DNA from: an uncultured Muribaculum sp. | GTDB taxonomy: Bacteria > Bacteroidota > Bacteroidia > Bacteroidales > Muribaculaceae | Assembly (NCBI GenBank): GCA_910587665.1 | Contig: CAJUMZ010000009.1 | Coordinates: forward strand, 81,869-116,100 | Length of the DNA stretch: 34,232 bases | Direction: 5' to 3' | Shown: positions 25,164 to 34,232 of the stretch, one piece after another | How positions within the stretch are numbered: position 1 is the stretch's first letter | How the letters are laid out: every line of letters starts with the position of its first letter | Program-made: the position numbers and the translations under genes | The notes under the pieces: model-generated | Seen by the model: only the letters and a program-made list of their open reading frames with translations | Database searches by the model: none | Told to the model about the DNA's origin: nothing

Positions 25164-27167
25164 ATGGCAACATTATCCATCATCAAGAATGACCCGTGGC
25201 TTGAACCCTATGCCGACGCCATCAACGGCAGACATGAGGATGCCGTGAAGAAAGAGAAAGAACTCATCGCCGCCGACGGATCGTTGAAAGCATTTGCCAA
25301 TGCCTACAATTATTTTGGGCTTCACCGCACCGAGACCGGATGGGTGTTTCGCGAATGGGCGCCCAACGCCACCGGAATAACCCTTGTCGGCGACTTCTCC
25401 GGATGGAAAGAATACCGTAAATATGCACTTAAGCCTGTGGGCAACGGAGTGTGGGAAATCAAGTTGAAGAAAGACGCCCTCCACCACGGCGACCTTTACA
25501 AAATGATAGTAAGCTGGGAAGGCGGTGCCGGCGAGCGCATACCCGCCTACGCCAACCGCGTGGTACAGGATGAACAGAGCAAGATATTCTCAGCCCAGGT
25601 GTGGGCACCTGAGAAGCCATATAAGTGGAAAGTAAAACGCTTCTCCCCCGACACCCGCCCGCTCCTCATCTACGAATGCCACATAGGCATGGCGCAGGAG
25701 CGTGAAGGCGTAGGCTCCTACACCGAATTTAAAGACAATGTGTTGCCCCGCATCATTGAGGACGGCTACAATACCATCCAGATAATGGCGATCCAGGAAC
25801 ACCCCTACTACGGGTCGTTCGGCTACCATGTGTCAAGCTTCTATGCTCCGTCAAGCCGCTTCGGTACGCCCGAAGAGCTTAAAGCGCTTATCGACGCCGC
25901 CCATGAGGGCGGCATCGCCGTGATCATGGATATCGTGCACTCCCACGCCGTGAAAAACGAAGTGGAGGGTCTCGGCAGGCTCGACGGAAGCTACGACCAA
26001 TACTTCTACGGAGACGGCAGGCGCGAACATCCCGCATGGGACTCGCTCTGCTTCGACTACGGCAAAAACCAGGTGCTGCACTTCCTGCTCTCCAACTGCA
26101 AGTACTGGCTTGAAGAGTTCCGCTTCGACGGCTTCCGCTTTGACGGCGTGACCTCCATGTTATATTACAACCATGGACTCGGGCAGGCATTCGGCTCCTA
26201 TGGCGACTATTATAACGGCGGTCAGGACACCAACGCCATCACCTACCTTACCCTTGCCAACAAGCTTATCCACGAGGTAAACCGCAGGGCTATCACCATC
26301 GCCGAGGAGATGAGCGGCATGCCGGGACTCGCCACACCTATAAAGGCGGGGGGCATCGGATTTGACTACCGCATGGCAATGGGCATCCCCGACTACTGGA
26401 TCAAGATGCTCAAGGAGAAAAAAGATGAAGACTGGCACCCCACCTCGATATTCTGGGAACTCACCAACCGCCGCGCCGACGAAAAGACCATCAGCTACGT
26501 CGAGAGCCATGACCAGGCGCTTGTAGGCGACAAGACAGTGATATTCCGTCTTATCGACGACCAGATGTACTGGCACATGACAAAGGGCGACGACAACGGT
26601 GCCGTCAACCGAGGCATAGCGATGCACAAGATGATACGCCTCGTAACCCTCGCCACCATCAACGGCGGCTACCTCAACTTCATGGGCAACGAGTTCGGAC
26701 ACCCGGAGTGGATCGACTTCCCCCGCGAAGGCAACGGATGGAGCTACAAGTATGCCCGCCGCCAGTGGGATCTTGTCGACCGCAAGGAGCTCCGCTACTG
26801 CGAGCTCAACGCCTTTGACAACGCCATGATCCACCTTGTCGACGACATCTACGATTTCCAGGCTCTGCCGGTGGTGAAACTATGGGACAAGGATGACGAC
26901 CAGGTGCTTGCGTTCATGCGCGGCAACTACGTGTTTGTGTTCAACTGGGCACCGTTTGAGTCTTACAGCGACTACGGCTTCCTCGCCCCCGAAGGTGAAT
27001 ACGAGGTCGTGCTGTCAAGCGACAACCCCGAGTATGGCGGCTTCGGCAACATTGACGAGGGCGTGCACCACTTCACCCAGCATGACGAGCTTTATGCAAA
27101 AGATGGCAAAGGCTGGCTCAAGCTTTACCTCCCGGCACGCACCTGCCAGGTACTCAAAAAGCTCTGA
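25164..27167 (+). CDS. glgB: 1,4-alpha-glucan branching enzyme
   Basis: A 667-residue cytoplasmic enzyme that introduces alpha-1,6 branches into glycogen. An N-terminal CBM48-type domain (about 55-150, with VFREWAPNATGITLVGDFSGW) is followed by a GH13 barrel. Catalytic residues: nucleophile D327 in FRFDGVTSM, acid E381 in IAEEMSG, and D450 in ESHDQALVGD. FRFDGVTSMLYYNHG and the short N-terminus place it in GH13 subfamily 8, the eukaryote-like branching enzymes also common in Bacteroidetes. The C-terminal all-beta domain ends with LPARTCQVLKKL. No other glycogen gene is adjacent. A 14-bp hairpin terminator follows directly, so it is a single-gene unit. Confidence 0.95.
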   Translation: MATLSIIKNDPWLEPYADAINGRHEDAVKKEKELIAADGSLKAFANAYNYFGLHRTETGWVFREWAPNATGITLVGDFSGWKEYRKYALKPVGNGVWEIKLKKDALHHGDLYKMIVSWEGGAGERIPAYANRVVQDEQSKIFSAQVWAPEKPYKWKVKRFSPDTRPLLIYECHIGMAQEREGVGSYTEFKDNVLPRIIEDGYNTIQIMAIQEHPYYGSFGYHVSSFYAPSSRFGTPEELKALIDAAHEGGIAVIMDIVHSHAVKNEVEGLGRLDGSYDQYFYGDGRREHPAWDSLCFDYGKNQVLHFLLSNCKYWLEEFRFDGFRFDGVTSMLYYNHGLGQAFGSYGDYYNGGQDTNAITYLTLANKLIHEVNRRAITIAEEMSGMPGLATPIKAGGIGFDYRMAMGIPDYWIKMLKEKKDEDWHPTSIFWELTNRRADEKTISYVESHDQALVGDKTVIFRLIDDQMYWHMTKGDDNGAVNRGIAMHKMIRLVTLATINGGYLNFMGNEFGHPEWIDFPREGNGWSYKYARRQWDLVDRKELRYCELNAFDNAMIHLVDDIYDFQALPVVKLWDKDDDQVLAFMRGNYVFVFNWAPFESYSDYGFLAPEGEYEVVLSSDNPEYGGFGNIDEGVHHFTQHDELYAKDGKGWLKLYLPARTCQVLKKL

Positions 27168-27187
27168 CACCGACAATAAATTTATTT

Positions 27188-27224
27188 TTAGCGACATTAA
27201 GGATCTTAATGTCGCTAATTTTTA
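27188..27224 (+). terminator. Rho-independent terminator of glgB
   Basis: A perfect 14-bp stem (27188-27201 with 27205-27218) around a GAT loop, followed by T-rich sequence. It starts 20 bp after the glgB stop. Confidence 0.85.
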
Positions 27225-27250
27225 TGGGGTGATTTAGACAAATTTAAGAA

Positions 27251-27279
27251 TTGATTGTTATAAATATTAACTAACTTAG
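27251..27279 (+). promoter_or_regulatory. Possible promoter of the S41 protease gene
   Basis: TTG at 27251-27253 and TAACTTAG at 27272-27279 are 18 bp apart and resemble the consensus with one mismatch in the -7 box. AGAAAGG directly before the ATG at 27300 is purine-rich but too close to act as a normal ribosome binding site. Confidence 0.4.
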
Positions 27280-27299
27280 CAATTTAATTTACAGAAAGG

Positions 27300-28982
27300 A
27301 TGAAGAAGGATCGCAATTCACTCCCGGGGCGCGTCGGAGCAATGGCTTTTATCGCAGTCCTCGCGCTGTCGGCAATAGCCGCCACCCGCAGCAATAAAGC
27401 GGAAATCACCCGCAATCTCGACATATTCAATTCGCTCTATAAAGAGCTGCAGACCAACTACGTCGACACCATCGACGCGGAGAAGTCGATCAACACCGCC
27501 ATCGCGGCGATGCTCAACGACATAGACCCCTATACGGAATATTTCCCCGCATCGCAGCAGGAGGATATCACGATGATGACCTCCGGCGAATATGCAGGCA
27601 TCGGCTCCGTAATCCTCGAAAAGCCGGGCAAGGGGGTGTTTATCTCAGAGCCTTACGAAGGCAGTCCGGCACAGGTTGCGGGACTTCGCCCCGGTGACCG
27701 CATCATAATGGTCGACAGCGATTCGGTGACCACATGGCACAGCGCACAAGTGAGTGAAAAGCTGAAAGGACAGGCCGGCACTACGGTAAAGGTCGTGGTA
27801 AGCCGCCCTTACGTCGCCGACTCCATCCTGACATTTGGCATCACGCGCCAGAAGATACAGCTCCCTGCAGTGCCTTACTACGGGGTGGTGAGAGACAACA
27901 TCGGCTATATCAACCTCACATCGTTCACCGACAAGGCCGCGACCGACGTGCGCAACGCCCTGTTAGAACTGAAAAAAGATCCGCGCGTGAAATCAATCGT
28001 ACTCGACCTGCGCGGCAACCGCGGAGGATTGCTTGAGGCGGCGGTGAAAATCGTAGGACTGTTTGTGCCGAAAAATACCGAGGTGCTGCGCACCCGTGGT
28101 AAAGGACTTCTCAACGAGAAAGTCTACAAGACCACTTCCGCACCGGTCGATACAGAAATACCGCTTGCCGTGTTTATCGACGGCGGATCGGCGTCAAGCT
28201 CCGAGATCACAGCCGGCGCGCTACAGGACCTTGACCGTGCCGTGATTATCGGCAACCGCTCATTCGGAAAGGGACTTGTACAGTCGACCCGCCCCCTTCC
28301 CTACGACGGGGTGCTGAAAGTGACAATCGCAAAATATTATATCCCCTCGGGACGTCTCATCCAGGCGATCGACTACAGCCGCCGCAATCCCGACGGGTCG
28401 GTGGCACGTATCCCCGACTCGCTGACCAACGTGTTTAAGACCGCCCATGGAAGGGAGGTGCGCGACGGTGGAGGCATAACCCCCGACATAGACATTGACT
28501 ACGGTGAGGTCAACCGATTGACCTACAATATCGTCAGCGACAATTGGGCGTTTGACTACGCCACCCGCTATGCCGCCGAGCATCCGCAGATAGCCCACGC
28601 AGAGCAGTGGCAGATGACCGACTCGATATTTGATGACTTCAAGCGGTTTATCGACCCCGAAAAGTTCAATTACGACAAAGTGTGCGAGCAGATGCTTGAA
28701 TCGCTGAAGAAAGCCGCAGAGATTGAGGGCTACATGAACGACTCCACCAGCAAGGAATTTGCCGTGCTTGAAGGCTTGCTCAAGCATGACCTCGGACACG
28801 ACCTTGACAACAACCGCAAGGATATAGAGGAGATACTCGCCACCGAGATCATCAGGCGATACTATCACCAGAAAGGTCAGGTGATCGAGACATTGAAACG
28901 CGACGCCACGCTCGACTCCGCCGTCGTGGTGCTCAACGACAAGGTGCGCTACAAAAAGCTGTTGTCGCCCGCTAAAAAATAA
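27300..28982 (+). CDS. Carboxy-terminal processing peptidase (S41 family)
   Basis: A 560-residue exported serine protease. The N-terminus has a signal or anchor (VGAMAFIAVLALSAIAA, residues 12-28). A short S41 N-terminal helical region (about 40-90) is followed by a PDZ domain (about 100-170: GVFISEPYEGSPAQVAGL, RPGDRIIMVD). The catalytic domain holds LDLRGNRGGLLEAAV and the Ser/Lys dyad, S299 in GGSASSSEITAGAL and K324 in SFGKGLVQ, 25 residues apart as in CtpA. A C-terminal extension of about 180 residues is helical and charged. Such proteases trim or degrade exported proteins; the substrate is unknown. It ends 36 bp before the mfd start. Confidence 0.93.
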   Translation: MKKDRNSLPGRVGAMAFIAVLALSAIAATRSNKAEITRNLDIFNSLYKELQTNYVDTIDAEKSINTAIAAMLNDIDPYTEYFPASQQEDITMMTSGEYAGIGSVILEKPGKGVFISEPYEGSPAQVAGLRPGDRIIMVDSDSVTTWHSAQVSEKLKGQAGTTVKVVVSRPYVADSILTFGITRQKIQLPAVPYYGVVRDNIGYINLTSFTDKAATDVRNALLELKKDPRVKSIVLDLRGNRGGLLEAAVKIVGLFVPKNTEVLRTRGKGLLNEKVYKTTSAPVDTEIPLAVFIDGGSASSSEITAGALQDLDRAVIIGNRSFGKGLVQSTRPLPYDGVLKVTIAKYYIPSGRLIQAIDYSRRNPDGSVARIPDSLTNVFKTAHGREVRDGGGITPDIDIDYGEVNRLTYNIVSDNWAFDYATRYAAEHPQIAHAEQWQMTDSIFDDFKRFIDPEKFNYDKVCEQMLESLKKAAEIEGYMNDSTSKEFAVLEGLLKHDLGHDLDNNRKDIEEILATEIIRRYYHQKGQVIETLKRDATLDSAVVVLNDKVRYKKLLSPAKK

Positions 28983-29018
28983 CCCTACCTATCGGGCGTG
29001 ACGCCCAATACATCCAAG

Positions 29019-32000
29019 ATGGAGCTTGAAGAATTGTGTGAAAAAATGCTCACTCCGGCAAGGCGTGAGGCTTTAAAAAAGGCATTCGGCGACAAGCGCT
29101 CGAAGCGCATCACCCTTTACGGACTCGCCGGCTCGTCGGCATCCATGCTCATGGGGTCGTTGCCGTCAAAGAGCGGAGACGCCCCGGTACTCGTCATCGG
29201 TGACACACTTGATGACGCGGGCTACCTGTACCACGACCTGTCGAGGATGCTCGGCGAGGGCTCGGTGCTGATGTTTCCCTCCGGCTACAAGCGCGCCATA
29301 AAATACGGACAGCCCGACCCACCGTCGCAGATCATGCGCACCGAAGTGCTCAACCGCTGGGAGTCAGACCCCGGTCTGCGATTTGTCGTGACCTATCCTG
29401 AGGCTCTTGCCGAAAAGGTAGCGTCGCGCGACACAATCGACGAGCACACACTCCATCTTTCCACCGGAGGCACCGCCGACCTCGCCGAGACGACAAAATG
29501 GCTCCGCACCAACGGATTTCAGGAGGTGGACTATGTATATGACCCGGGGCATTTCGCGGTACGCGGCTCAATACTCGACATCTACGGCTACAGCTCGGAG
29601 GAGCCGTTTCGCATCGACTTTTTCGGCGACGAGATAGAGTCGATACGAGCTTTCAACATCGAGACCCAGCTTTCGGAGCGCAAGCTCGACAGCATCGCCG
29701 TCACCTCCAACGTCGCGCGCCAGTCAAGCGGGTCGCTGCTCACCTACCTTCGGGATGACGCCGCTGTATGGGTGCGTGACGCCTCCTACACCATCGAGCG
29801 CATCAAGGCGATTGCCGCCGAGTCGTTCAGCGACAGCGCACTGATCGCCGACGAAGGCGACTCCCACGCCATGCAGCAGGTCATCGACCCGGAAGAATTT
29901 GCCGCGTCGCTCGAGAGCCGTCGCCTTGTCCATTTTACCGCCGCCGCTGACAACCCCGACGGTGACAGCGCGACCGCCATAGGCTTCGGATGCACCCCGC
30001 AAGGCATCTACCACAAGAATTTTGACCTGATCAGCGACTCGTTCGGCAGGCTGCTCGCCGAGCAATACACCATCTACATCCTCAGCGACTCGGAAAAGCA
30101 AATCGAGCGACTGCGCGCCATCTTCGCCGACCGAGGCGACGACATCCACTTTACCCCGGTGATCTCGACCGTACACGAGGGATTTGTCGACCACGTGACC
30201 AAGACGTGTGTATTCACCGACCACCAGATATTTGACCGATTCCACAAATACAACCTCAAGAGCGACCGCGCGCGCTCCGGAAAACTCGCCCTTTCACTCA
30301 AAGAACTCGGGCAGATCGAAACCGGCGACTACATAGTCCACGTCGACCACGGCGTAGGGAAATTCGGCGGACTTATACGCACCGAGGTCAATGGGCGAAT
30401 GCAGGAGATGATAAAACTCATCTACCTCAACAACGACATACTTCTCGTAAGCATCCACTCCCTACACAAGCTGTCGAAGTATCGCGGGAAAGAGGGCGTG
30501 GAGCCGCGCATCAACCGCCTCGGCTCCGGAGCATGGGGCAAGATGAAGGACCGCACCAAGTCAAAGCTCAAGGATATAGCCCGCGACCTCATCAAGCTTT
30601 ATGCCGCAAGAAAAGACGAGCAGGGATTTGCCTACACCCCAGACAGCTACCTGCAGCAGGAACTGGAGGCGTCATTCATCTACGAGGACACCCCCGACCA
30701 GCTTACCGCCACCCAGGCCGTCAAGAGCGACATGGAATCACCGCGCCCGATGGACCGCCTGATATGCGGCGACGTAGGTTTCGGCAAGACCGAGGTGGCG
30801 ATACGCGCGGCATTCAAGGCAGCTACCGACAACAAGCAGACGGCCGTGCTCGTCCCCACCACCGTACTCGCCTACCAGCACTTCAACACCTTCCGTGAGC
30901 GCTTGAAAGAATTCCCCGTAAGAGTCGACTACCTGTCGCGCGCACGCACGGCAAAAGATGTAAAAAAGATAATCGCCGACCTCGCCGAGGGGAAAATCGA
31001 CATACTTATCGGTACCCACAAGCTGATAGGCAAGGAGGTGAAATTCAAGGATCTCGGACTGCTCATCGTCGACGAAGAGCAGAAATTCGGCGTTGCCGTA
31101 AAAGAGAAGCTAAAGCAACTGAAAGTCAACGTGGACACACTCACCATGTCGGCCACACCGATACCGCGCACCCTTCAGTTCTCCCTAATGGGAGCGCGCG
31201 ACCTCTCCGCTATAACCACCCCACCCGCCAACCGCTACCCCATCCTGACCTCCATCAACGCGCTCAACGACGACATAATCACCGAGGCGGTCAATTTCGA
31301 GATGTCGCGCAACGGGCAGGTATTTGTCATCAACCCGCGCATCGAGGGGCTGTATGACCTTGAAAACATGATCAAACGCCTTGTACCCGACGCGCGCACG
31401 ATCGTCGCCCACGGACAGATGCCCCCCGACAAACTCGAAAAAGCGATAATCGACTTCGCCAACCACGACTACGACGTGCTTCTCGCCACCACCATCATAG
31501 AGTCGGGAATCGACATGCCGAATGTAAACACGATAGTAATCAACAACGCGCAGAATTTCGGACTCAGCGAGCTTCACCAGCTCCGCGGGCGCGTGGGACG
31601 CAGCTCACGCAAGGCGTTCTGTTACCTGCTTGTGCCACCCCACCTGCCGCTCACTCCTGTGGCACGCCGACGACTACAGGCAATCGAGAGTTTCAGCGAA
31701 CTCGGCTCAGGCATCCACATCGCGATGCAGGATCTTGACATACGCGGAGCGGGCAACCTGCTCGGCGCCGAGCAATCGGGCTTTATCGCCGACCTCGGCT
31801 ACGAGACCTACCAGCGCATATTGAAAGAAGCGGTCACGGAGCTGAAAAACGAGGAGTTTGCCGACACACTCACCGCCGACGACGGCACGGGCGAGGAGGA
31901 ATTTGTGGCCGACTGCACCGTCGAGAGCGACATGGAACTGCTGCTGCCGCCCGACTATGTGCCGCAGGAGAGCGAGCGCATCAGCCTCTACAAGGAGCTT

Positions 32001-32369
32001 GACGGCATAGAGCGCGAGCTTGACCTGCAACGCTTCAAGATGAACCTTGAGGACCGTTTCGGCAAAATCCCCCGCGAGACCGCCGAACTGCTCCGCATAC
32101 CGCGCCTGCGCTATCTCGCGCGCCGTCTCGGTATCGAGAAAATCGTGCTGAAAATGGGGCAGATGTACATGTATTTTGTCGACGACAGCAATCAGGCATA
32201 TTACAGGTCGCCGATGTTCGGCCGGATACTCAACTACATGCAGGTCCATCCCCGCCGCTGCCGCATCCGCGAGAAAAACGGCAGGCGGAGCATCGTCATC
32301 AGCGATGTACCGACAGTAGAGGAAGGCGTCTCGCTCCTCCAGCAGATACTCAACCTCAACTCAATTTAG
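29019..32369 (+). CDS. mfd: Transcription-repair coupling factor
   Basis: A 1116-residue DNA translocase that removes stalled RNA polymerase at lesions and recruits UvrA. In order: a UvrB-like N-terminal module (about 1-340), an RNA-polymerase-interacting CarD-like domain near 430-490 (TGDYIVHVDHGVGKFGG), and a RecG-like motor with Walker A GDVGFGKT at 584-591 and DEEQ at 685-688. Helicase motifs TMSATPIPRTL and the translocation region RGRVGRSSRKAF follow, and the C-terminal D7/TRCF domain ends the protein. I start at the ATG at 29019. A GTG at 28998 in the same frame adds seven residues and sits in a GGGCG/CGCCC hairpin. It is probably cotranscribed with the S41 protease. Confidence 0.95.
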   Translation: MELEELCEKMLTPARREALKKAFGDKRSKRITLYGLAGSSASMLMGSLPSKSGDAPVLVIGDTLDDAGYLYHDLSRMLGEGSVLMFPSGYKRAIKYGQPDPPSQIMRTEVLNRWESDPGLRFVVTYPEALAEKVASRDTIDEHTLHLSTGGTADLAETTKWLRTNGFQEVDYVYDPGHFAVRGSILDIYGYSSEEPFRIDFFGDEIESIRAFNIETQLSERKLDSIAVTSNVARQSSGSLLTYLRDDAAVWVRDASYTIERIKAIAAESFSDSALIADEGDSHAMQQVIDPEEFAASLESRRLVHFTAAADNPDGDSATAIGFGCTPQGIYHKNFDLISDSFGRLLAEQYTIYILSDSEKQIERLRAIFADRGDDIHFTPVISTVHEGFVDHVTKTCVFTDHQIFDRFHKYNLKSDRARSGKLALSLKELGQIETGDYIVHVDHGVGKFGGLIRTEVNGRMQEMIKLIYLNNDILLVSIHSLHKLSKYRGKEGVEPRINRLGSGAWGKMKDRTKSKLKDIARDLIKLYAARKDEQGFAYTPDSYLQQELEASFIYEDTPDQLTATQAVKSDMESPRPMDRLICGDVGFGKTEVAIRAAFKAATDNKQTAVLVPTTVLAYQHFNTFRERLKEFPVRVDYLSRARTAKDVKKIIADLAEGKIDILIGTHKLIGKEVKFKDLGLLIVDEEQKFGVAVKEKLKQLKVNVDTLTMSATPIPRTLQFSLMGARDLSAITTPPANRYPILTSINALNDDIITEAVNFEMSRNGQVFVINPRIEGLYDLENMIKRLVPDARTIVAHGQMPPDKLEKAIIDFANHDYDVLLATTIIESGIDMPNVNTIVINNAQNFGLSELHQLRGRVGRSSRKAFCYLLVPPHLPLTPVARRRLQAIESFSELGSGIHIAMQDLDIRGAGNLLGAEQSGFIADLGYETYQRILKEAVTELKNEEFADTLTADDGTGEEEFVADCTVESDMELLLPPDYVPQESERISLYKELDGIERELDLQRFKMNLEDRFGKIPRETAELLRIPRLRYLARRLGIEKIVLKMGQMYMYFVDDSNQAYYRSPMFGRILNYMQVHPRRCRIREKNGRRSIVISDVPTVEEGVSLLQQILNLNSI

Positions 32370-32377
32370 AGTTGTCC

Positions 32378-32412
32378 GGGGCGTTTAACATTTGTTATTA
32401 GATGCCCCTTTA
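32378..32412 (+). terminator. Probable terminator of mfd
   Basis: GGGGCGT at 32378-32384 pairs with ATGCCCC at 32402-32408 (one G-T pair). A smaller TAAC/GTTA stem sits inside and CTTTATT follows. Confidence 0.6.
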
Positions 32413-32839
32413 TTCTGAAATAAAAATATCTTAATTCTCCACGATAACCTCCGCTATCCCGCCATAATACAGGGAAATATGATTAACTAAGATTTTCGGC
32501 ACAAAAGTTAAAGTTTGCTAAAAATAGGGGGGGATGCCATCCTATATCCATAAAAAAGATTTATATTCGCAGCAGTACTTACTTCAACGTATCTCCATAA
32601 GAGGGATAGAGAAAGAAGGTGGCATTAAAGATAGTTAGATATAGTCTTAATAAACAATGACTTACGTTACCAAAATTCTAAACCTGGCGGCGCACGGGGC
32701 GTCGGCGACAGTCAATAGTGGACAATCGTCTGCTTCCCTTTAATGTTAAATACCGGCAAAGTCAACCTGACATTGGCACGCCATGAAGCGATTTAAAATT
32801 AGAGATAAATAAATAATGTAAAACTAAACAAACTCTTGC
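32413..32839. other. Gene-free leader region upstream of the SusC-like gene
   Basis: An AT-rich stretch with no credible gene. It holds a run of seven G's at 32527-32533, a -7-like TATATTCG at 32562-32569 (one mismatch to TAnnTTTG), and a GC-rich patch at 32690-32712. The sequence suits a long 5' leader of a polysaccharide-utilisation locus, but no known riboswitch or anti-sigma-controlled promoter is recognisable. A 17-codon frame at 32743-32796 is too short to support. Confidence 0.4.
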
Positions 32840-34201
32840 ATGAAGAACATTTGTTTTCAAATGAACAGGAAAGCATGGATTGTCTCACTGATGGTCCTGA
32901 TGCTTTCTTTCCCGGCGTTGGCGCAGAATATTACCGTCAGCGGTACTGTGGTCGACAACACCGGTGAGCCCCTTATCGGAGCGAGTGTCCTGGCAAAGGG
33001 ATCGCAGGTTGGCACTGCCACCGACTTCGACGGCAACTACCGTCTTGAAGTAGCGCCCAACGCCACCCTCGTATTCTCTTATGTAGGCTACAACCCCAAA
33101 GAAGTGGCCGTCAACGGACAAACAACCATCGACGTCACCCTCGAGGAAAACTCAGTAATGCTTAACGAAGTCGTGGCAATCGGCTATGGTGTGGTCAAAA
33201 AGAGCGACGCAACCGGTTCCGTAGCAATGATAAAGCCGGATGACGTAGAAGCGGGAATAGCGACATCGGCCCAGGATCTCCTCGTAGGCGCAAGTCCGGG
33301 CGTCACCGTTACAACCAACGGAGGTAACCCCACCGGCAACGCCACAATACGTATCCGAGGCGGCTCGTCACTCAATGCCAACAACAATCCCCTTATCGTG
33401 ATTGACGGTGTACCGATGACCGACCAGGAGTCGGCCGGCGGTACTAACGCCCTCACTATGGTAAACCCACAGAATATCGAGTCGATGACCATTCTTAAAG
33501 ATGCCTCGGCAACTGCCATTTACGGTAGCCGTGCATCCAATGGTGTAATTATCATCACTACGAAAAAAGGCAAAAGCGGCAAACCTCAGATCAACTTTGC
33601 CGCCAACTGGCATATCAACACAGCTCGCAAGACCCTGAATATGATGGATGCCAACCAGATCGGAGCCATCATCGAACAATACGGCAACGACAGGGCCAAA
33701 GGCATGGTCAATGAATTCAGAAATTCTGAAAACAACCAGTATCTCTATAACACTGACTGGCAGAAAGAGATCCTTCGCACTTCATTCTCACAGGACTACA
33801 GTCTTTCTGTGGGCGGTGCCGCAGGCTTTCTCCCCTATCGCGTCAATGCTTCCTGGACACGCAACGAGGGTATCCTCAAGACATCAGACATGAACCGTAC
33901 CACCGTCGGCATCAATCTTTCGCCCAAATTCTTTGACAACAAGTTGTCTATAAACGCAAATGTGCAAGGCTCATACGTAAAGACCCACGACGCCGATACC
34001 GGTGCCGTAGGCTCCGCTATCGCTTTCAGCCCGACACTCCCTGTACGCTATGCATATCCCACCACGGGAGATACGGGACTGACAATGTTCAACGGTTACT
34101 ACAACGTGACCAAATCCACCGGAGAATATGAAAACAATGCTACTAAAAACCCCGTTCAGCTACTTGAGGACAAGACAGCTGGAAAAGCCGGGGCTGATTG
34201 A
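32840..34201 (+). CDS. SusC/RagA-family TonB-dependent outer-membrane transporter, truncated
   Basis: 453 codons of a protein family normally about 1000 residues long. The signal peptide (KAWIVSLMVLMLSFPALAQ, cleavage near residue 28) follows an ATG at 32840; an ATG eight codons later is possible. Next comes a carboxypeptidase-regulatory-like domain (about 30-105: GTVVDNTGEPLIGASVLAKG), then the TonB box region (VVAIGYGVVKKSD) and the plug domain (VTTNGGNPTGNATIRIRGG, ATAIYGSRASNGVIIITTKK). The first barrel strands follow. Around codon 445 the text stops looking like the family: the frame runs into AGKAGAD and a stop, with a GC-rich repeat-like sequence to the window edge. The porin takes up glycans or peptides with a SusD partner, which is not in the window. 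Confidence 0.88.
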   Translation: MKNICFQMNRKAWIVSLMVLMLSFPALAQNITVSGTVVDNTGEPLIGASVLAKGSQVGTATDFDGNYRLEVAPNATLVFSYVGYNPKEVAVNGQTTIDVTLEENSVMLNEVVAIGYGVVKKSDATGSVAMIKPDDVEAGIATSAQDLLVGASPGVTVTTNGGNPTGNATIRIRGGSSLNANNNPLIVIDGVPMTDQESAGGTNALTMVNPQNIESMTILKDASATAIYGSRASNGVIIITTKKGKSGKPQINFAANWHINTARKTLNMMDANQIGAIIEQYGNDRAKGMVNEFRNSENNQYLYNTDWQKEILRTSFSQDYSLSVGGAAGFLPYRVNASWTRNEGILKTSDMNRTTVGINLSPKFFDNKLSINANVQGSYVKTHDADTGAVGSAIAFSPTLPVRYAYPTTGDTGLTMFNGYYNVTKSTGEYENNATKNPVQLLEDKTAGKAGAD

Positions 34202-34232
34202 CCCCGGGAAGCAAGCTCGCTTGACCCCCGAG
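34170..34232 (+). repeat. GC-rich repeat-like sequence disrupting the SusC frame
   Basis: CCGGGG and CCCCGG form an inverted repeat around 34181-34207, and TTGACCCC appears twice (about 34198 and 34219) as a short direct repeat. Composition and structure differ from the gene before it. It could be the end of a mobile element, an invertible junction or an assembly artefact; the window ends too soon to tell. Confidence 0.45.

Noticed and set aside
32743..32796. 17-codon upstream frame before the SusC gene
   Set aside because: Too short to support, with no ribosome site and no recognisable leader-peptide pattern.
1..34232. CRISPR arrays, tRNA or rRNA genes, prophage genes
   Set aside because: None seen: no regularly spaced repeats, no cloverleaf-like sequence that I could find by eye, and no phage structural or integrase gene.

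Overview
This window looks like chromosomal DNA of a gut-type Bacteroidales bacterium, most likely of the Muribaculaceae. The order is supported by Bacteroidetes promoter boxes (TAnnTTTG with a -33 TTTG-like box), weak or absent Shine-Dalgarno sites, a SusC/RagA outer-membrane porin, a lipoprotein TamA variant (TamL), a DUF3078 protein, and a Bacteroidales-type Nudix-regulated xylose operon. The family is an inference from gene style and intergenic repeats; no rRNA is present.

Layout. 1-1020: a REP-associated IS200-type transposase flanked by inverted REP-like palindromes, then a gene-free stretch of further REPs, hairpins and short repeats. 1021-3774: phoH, purC and menG, tightly packed. 3804-6278: an exported DUF3078 barrel protein and two small exported proteins of unknown role, the second apparently frameshifted near its end. 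6356-6664: a lone HipB-like XRE regulator. 6748-9066 (minus): an exported WG-repeat protein followed by an exported protein with a DnaJ-like cysteine-rich tail. 9158-9339 (minus): a long imperfect hairpin RNA that fits 6S RNA. 9670-14886: the xylose operon (Nudix-type regulator, xylB, xylA, xylE), closed by a bidirectional terminator. 14960-22082 (minus): tamB and tamL, encoding the translocation and assembly module. 22221-25037: a divergently transcribed lptD-like LPS export barrel. 25164-32369: glgB, a carboxy-terminal processing protease, and mfd. 32840 to the end: the first ~450 residues of a SusC-like porin whose frame breaks about 60 bases before the window edge.

Working together. The xyl genes take up xylose by proton symport, isomerise it to xylulose and phosphorylate it for the pentose phosphate pathway under a sugar-sensing Nudix repressor. 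TamB, TamL and LptD form an outer-membrane biogenesis block around one divergent promoter region. Most other genes are housekeeping (purine and menaquinone synthesis, glycogen branching, transcription-coupled repair). The least explained parts are the REP/transposase end, the exported WG/zinc-ribbon pair behind the 6S-like RNA, and the truncated SusC.
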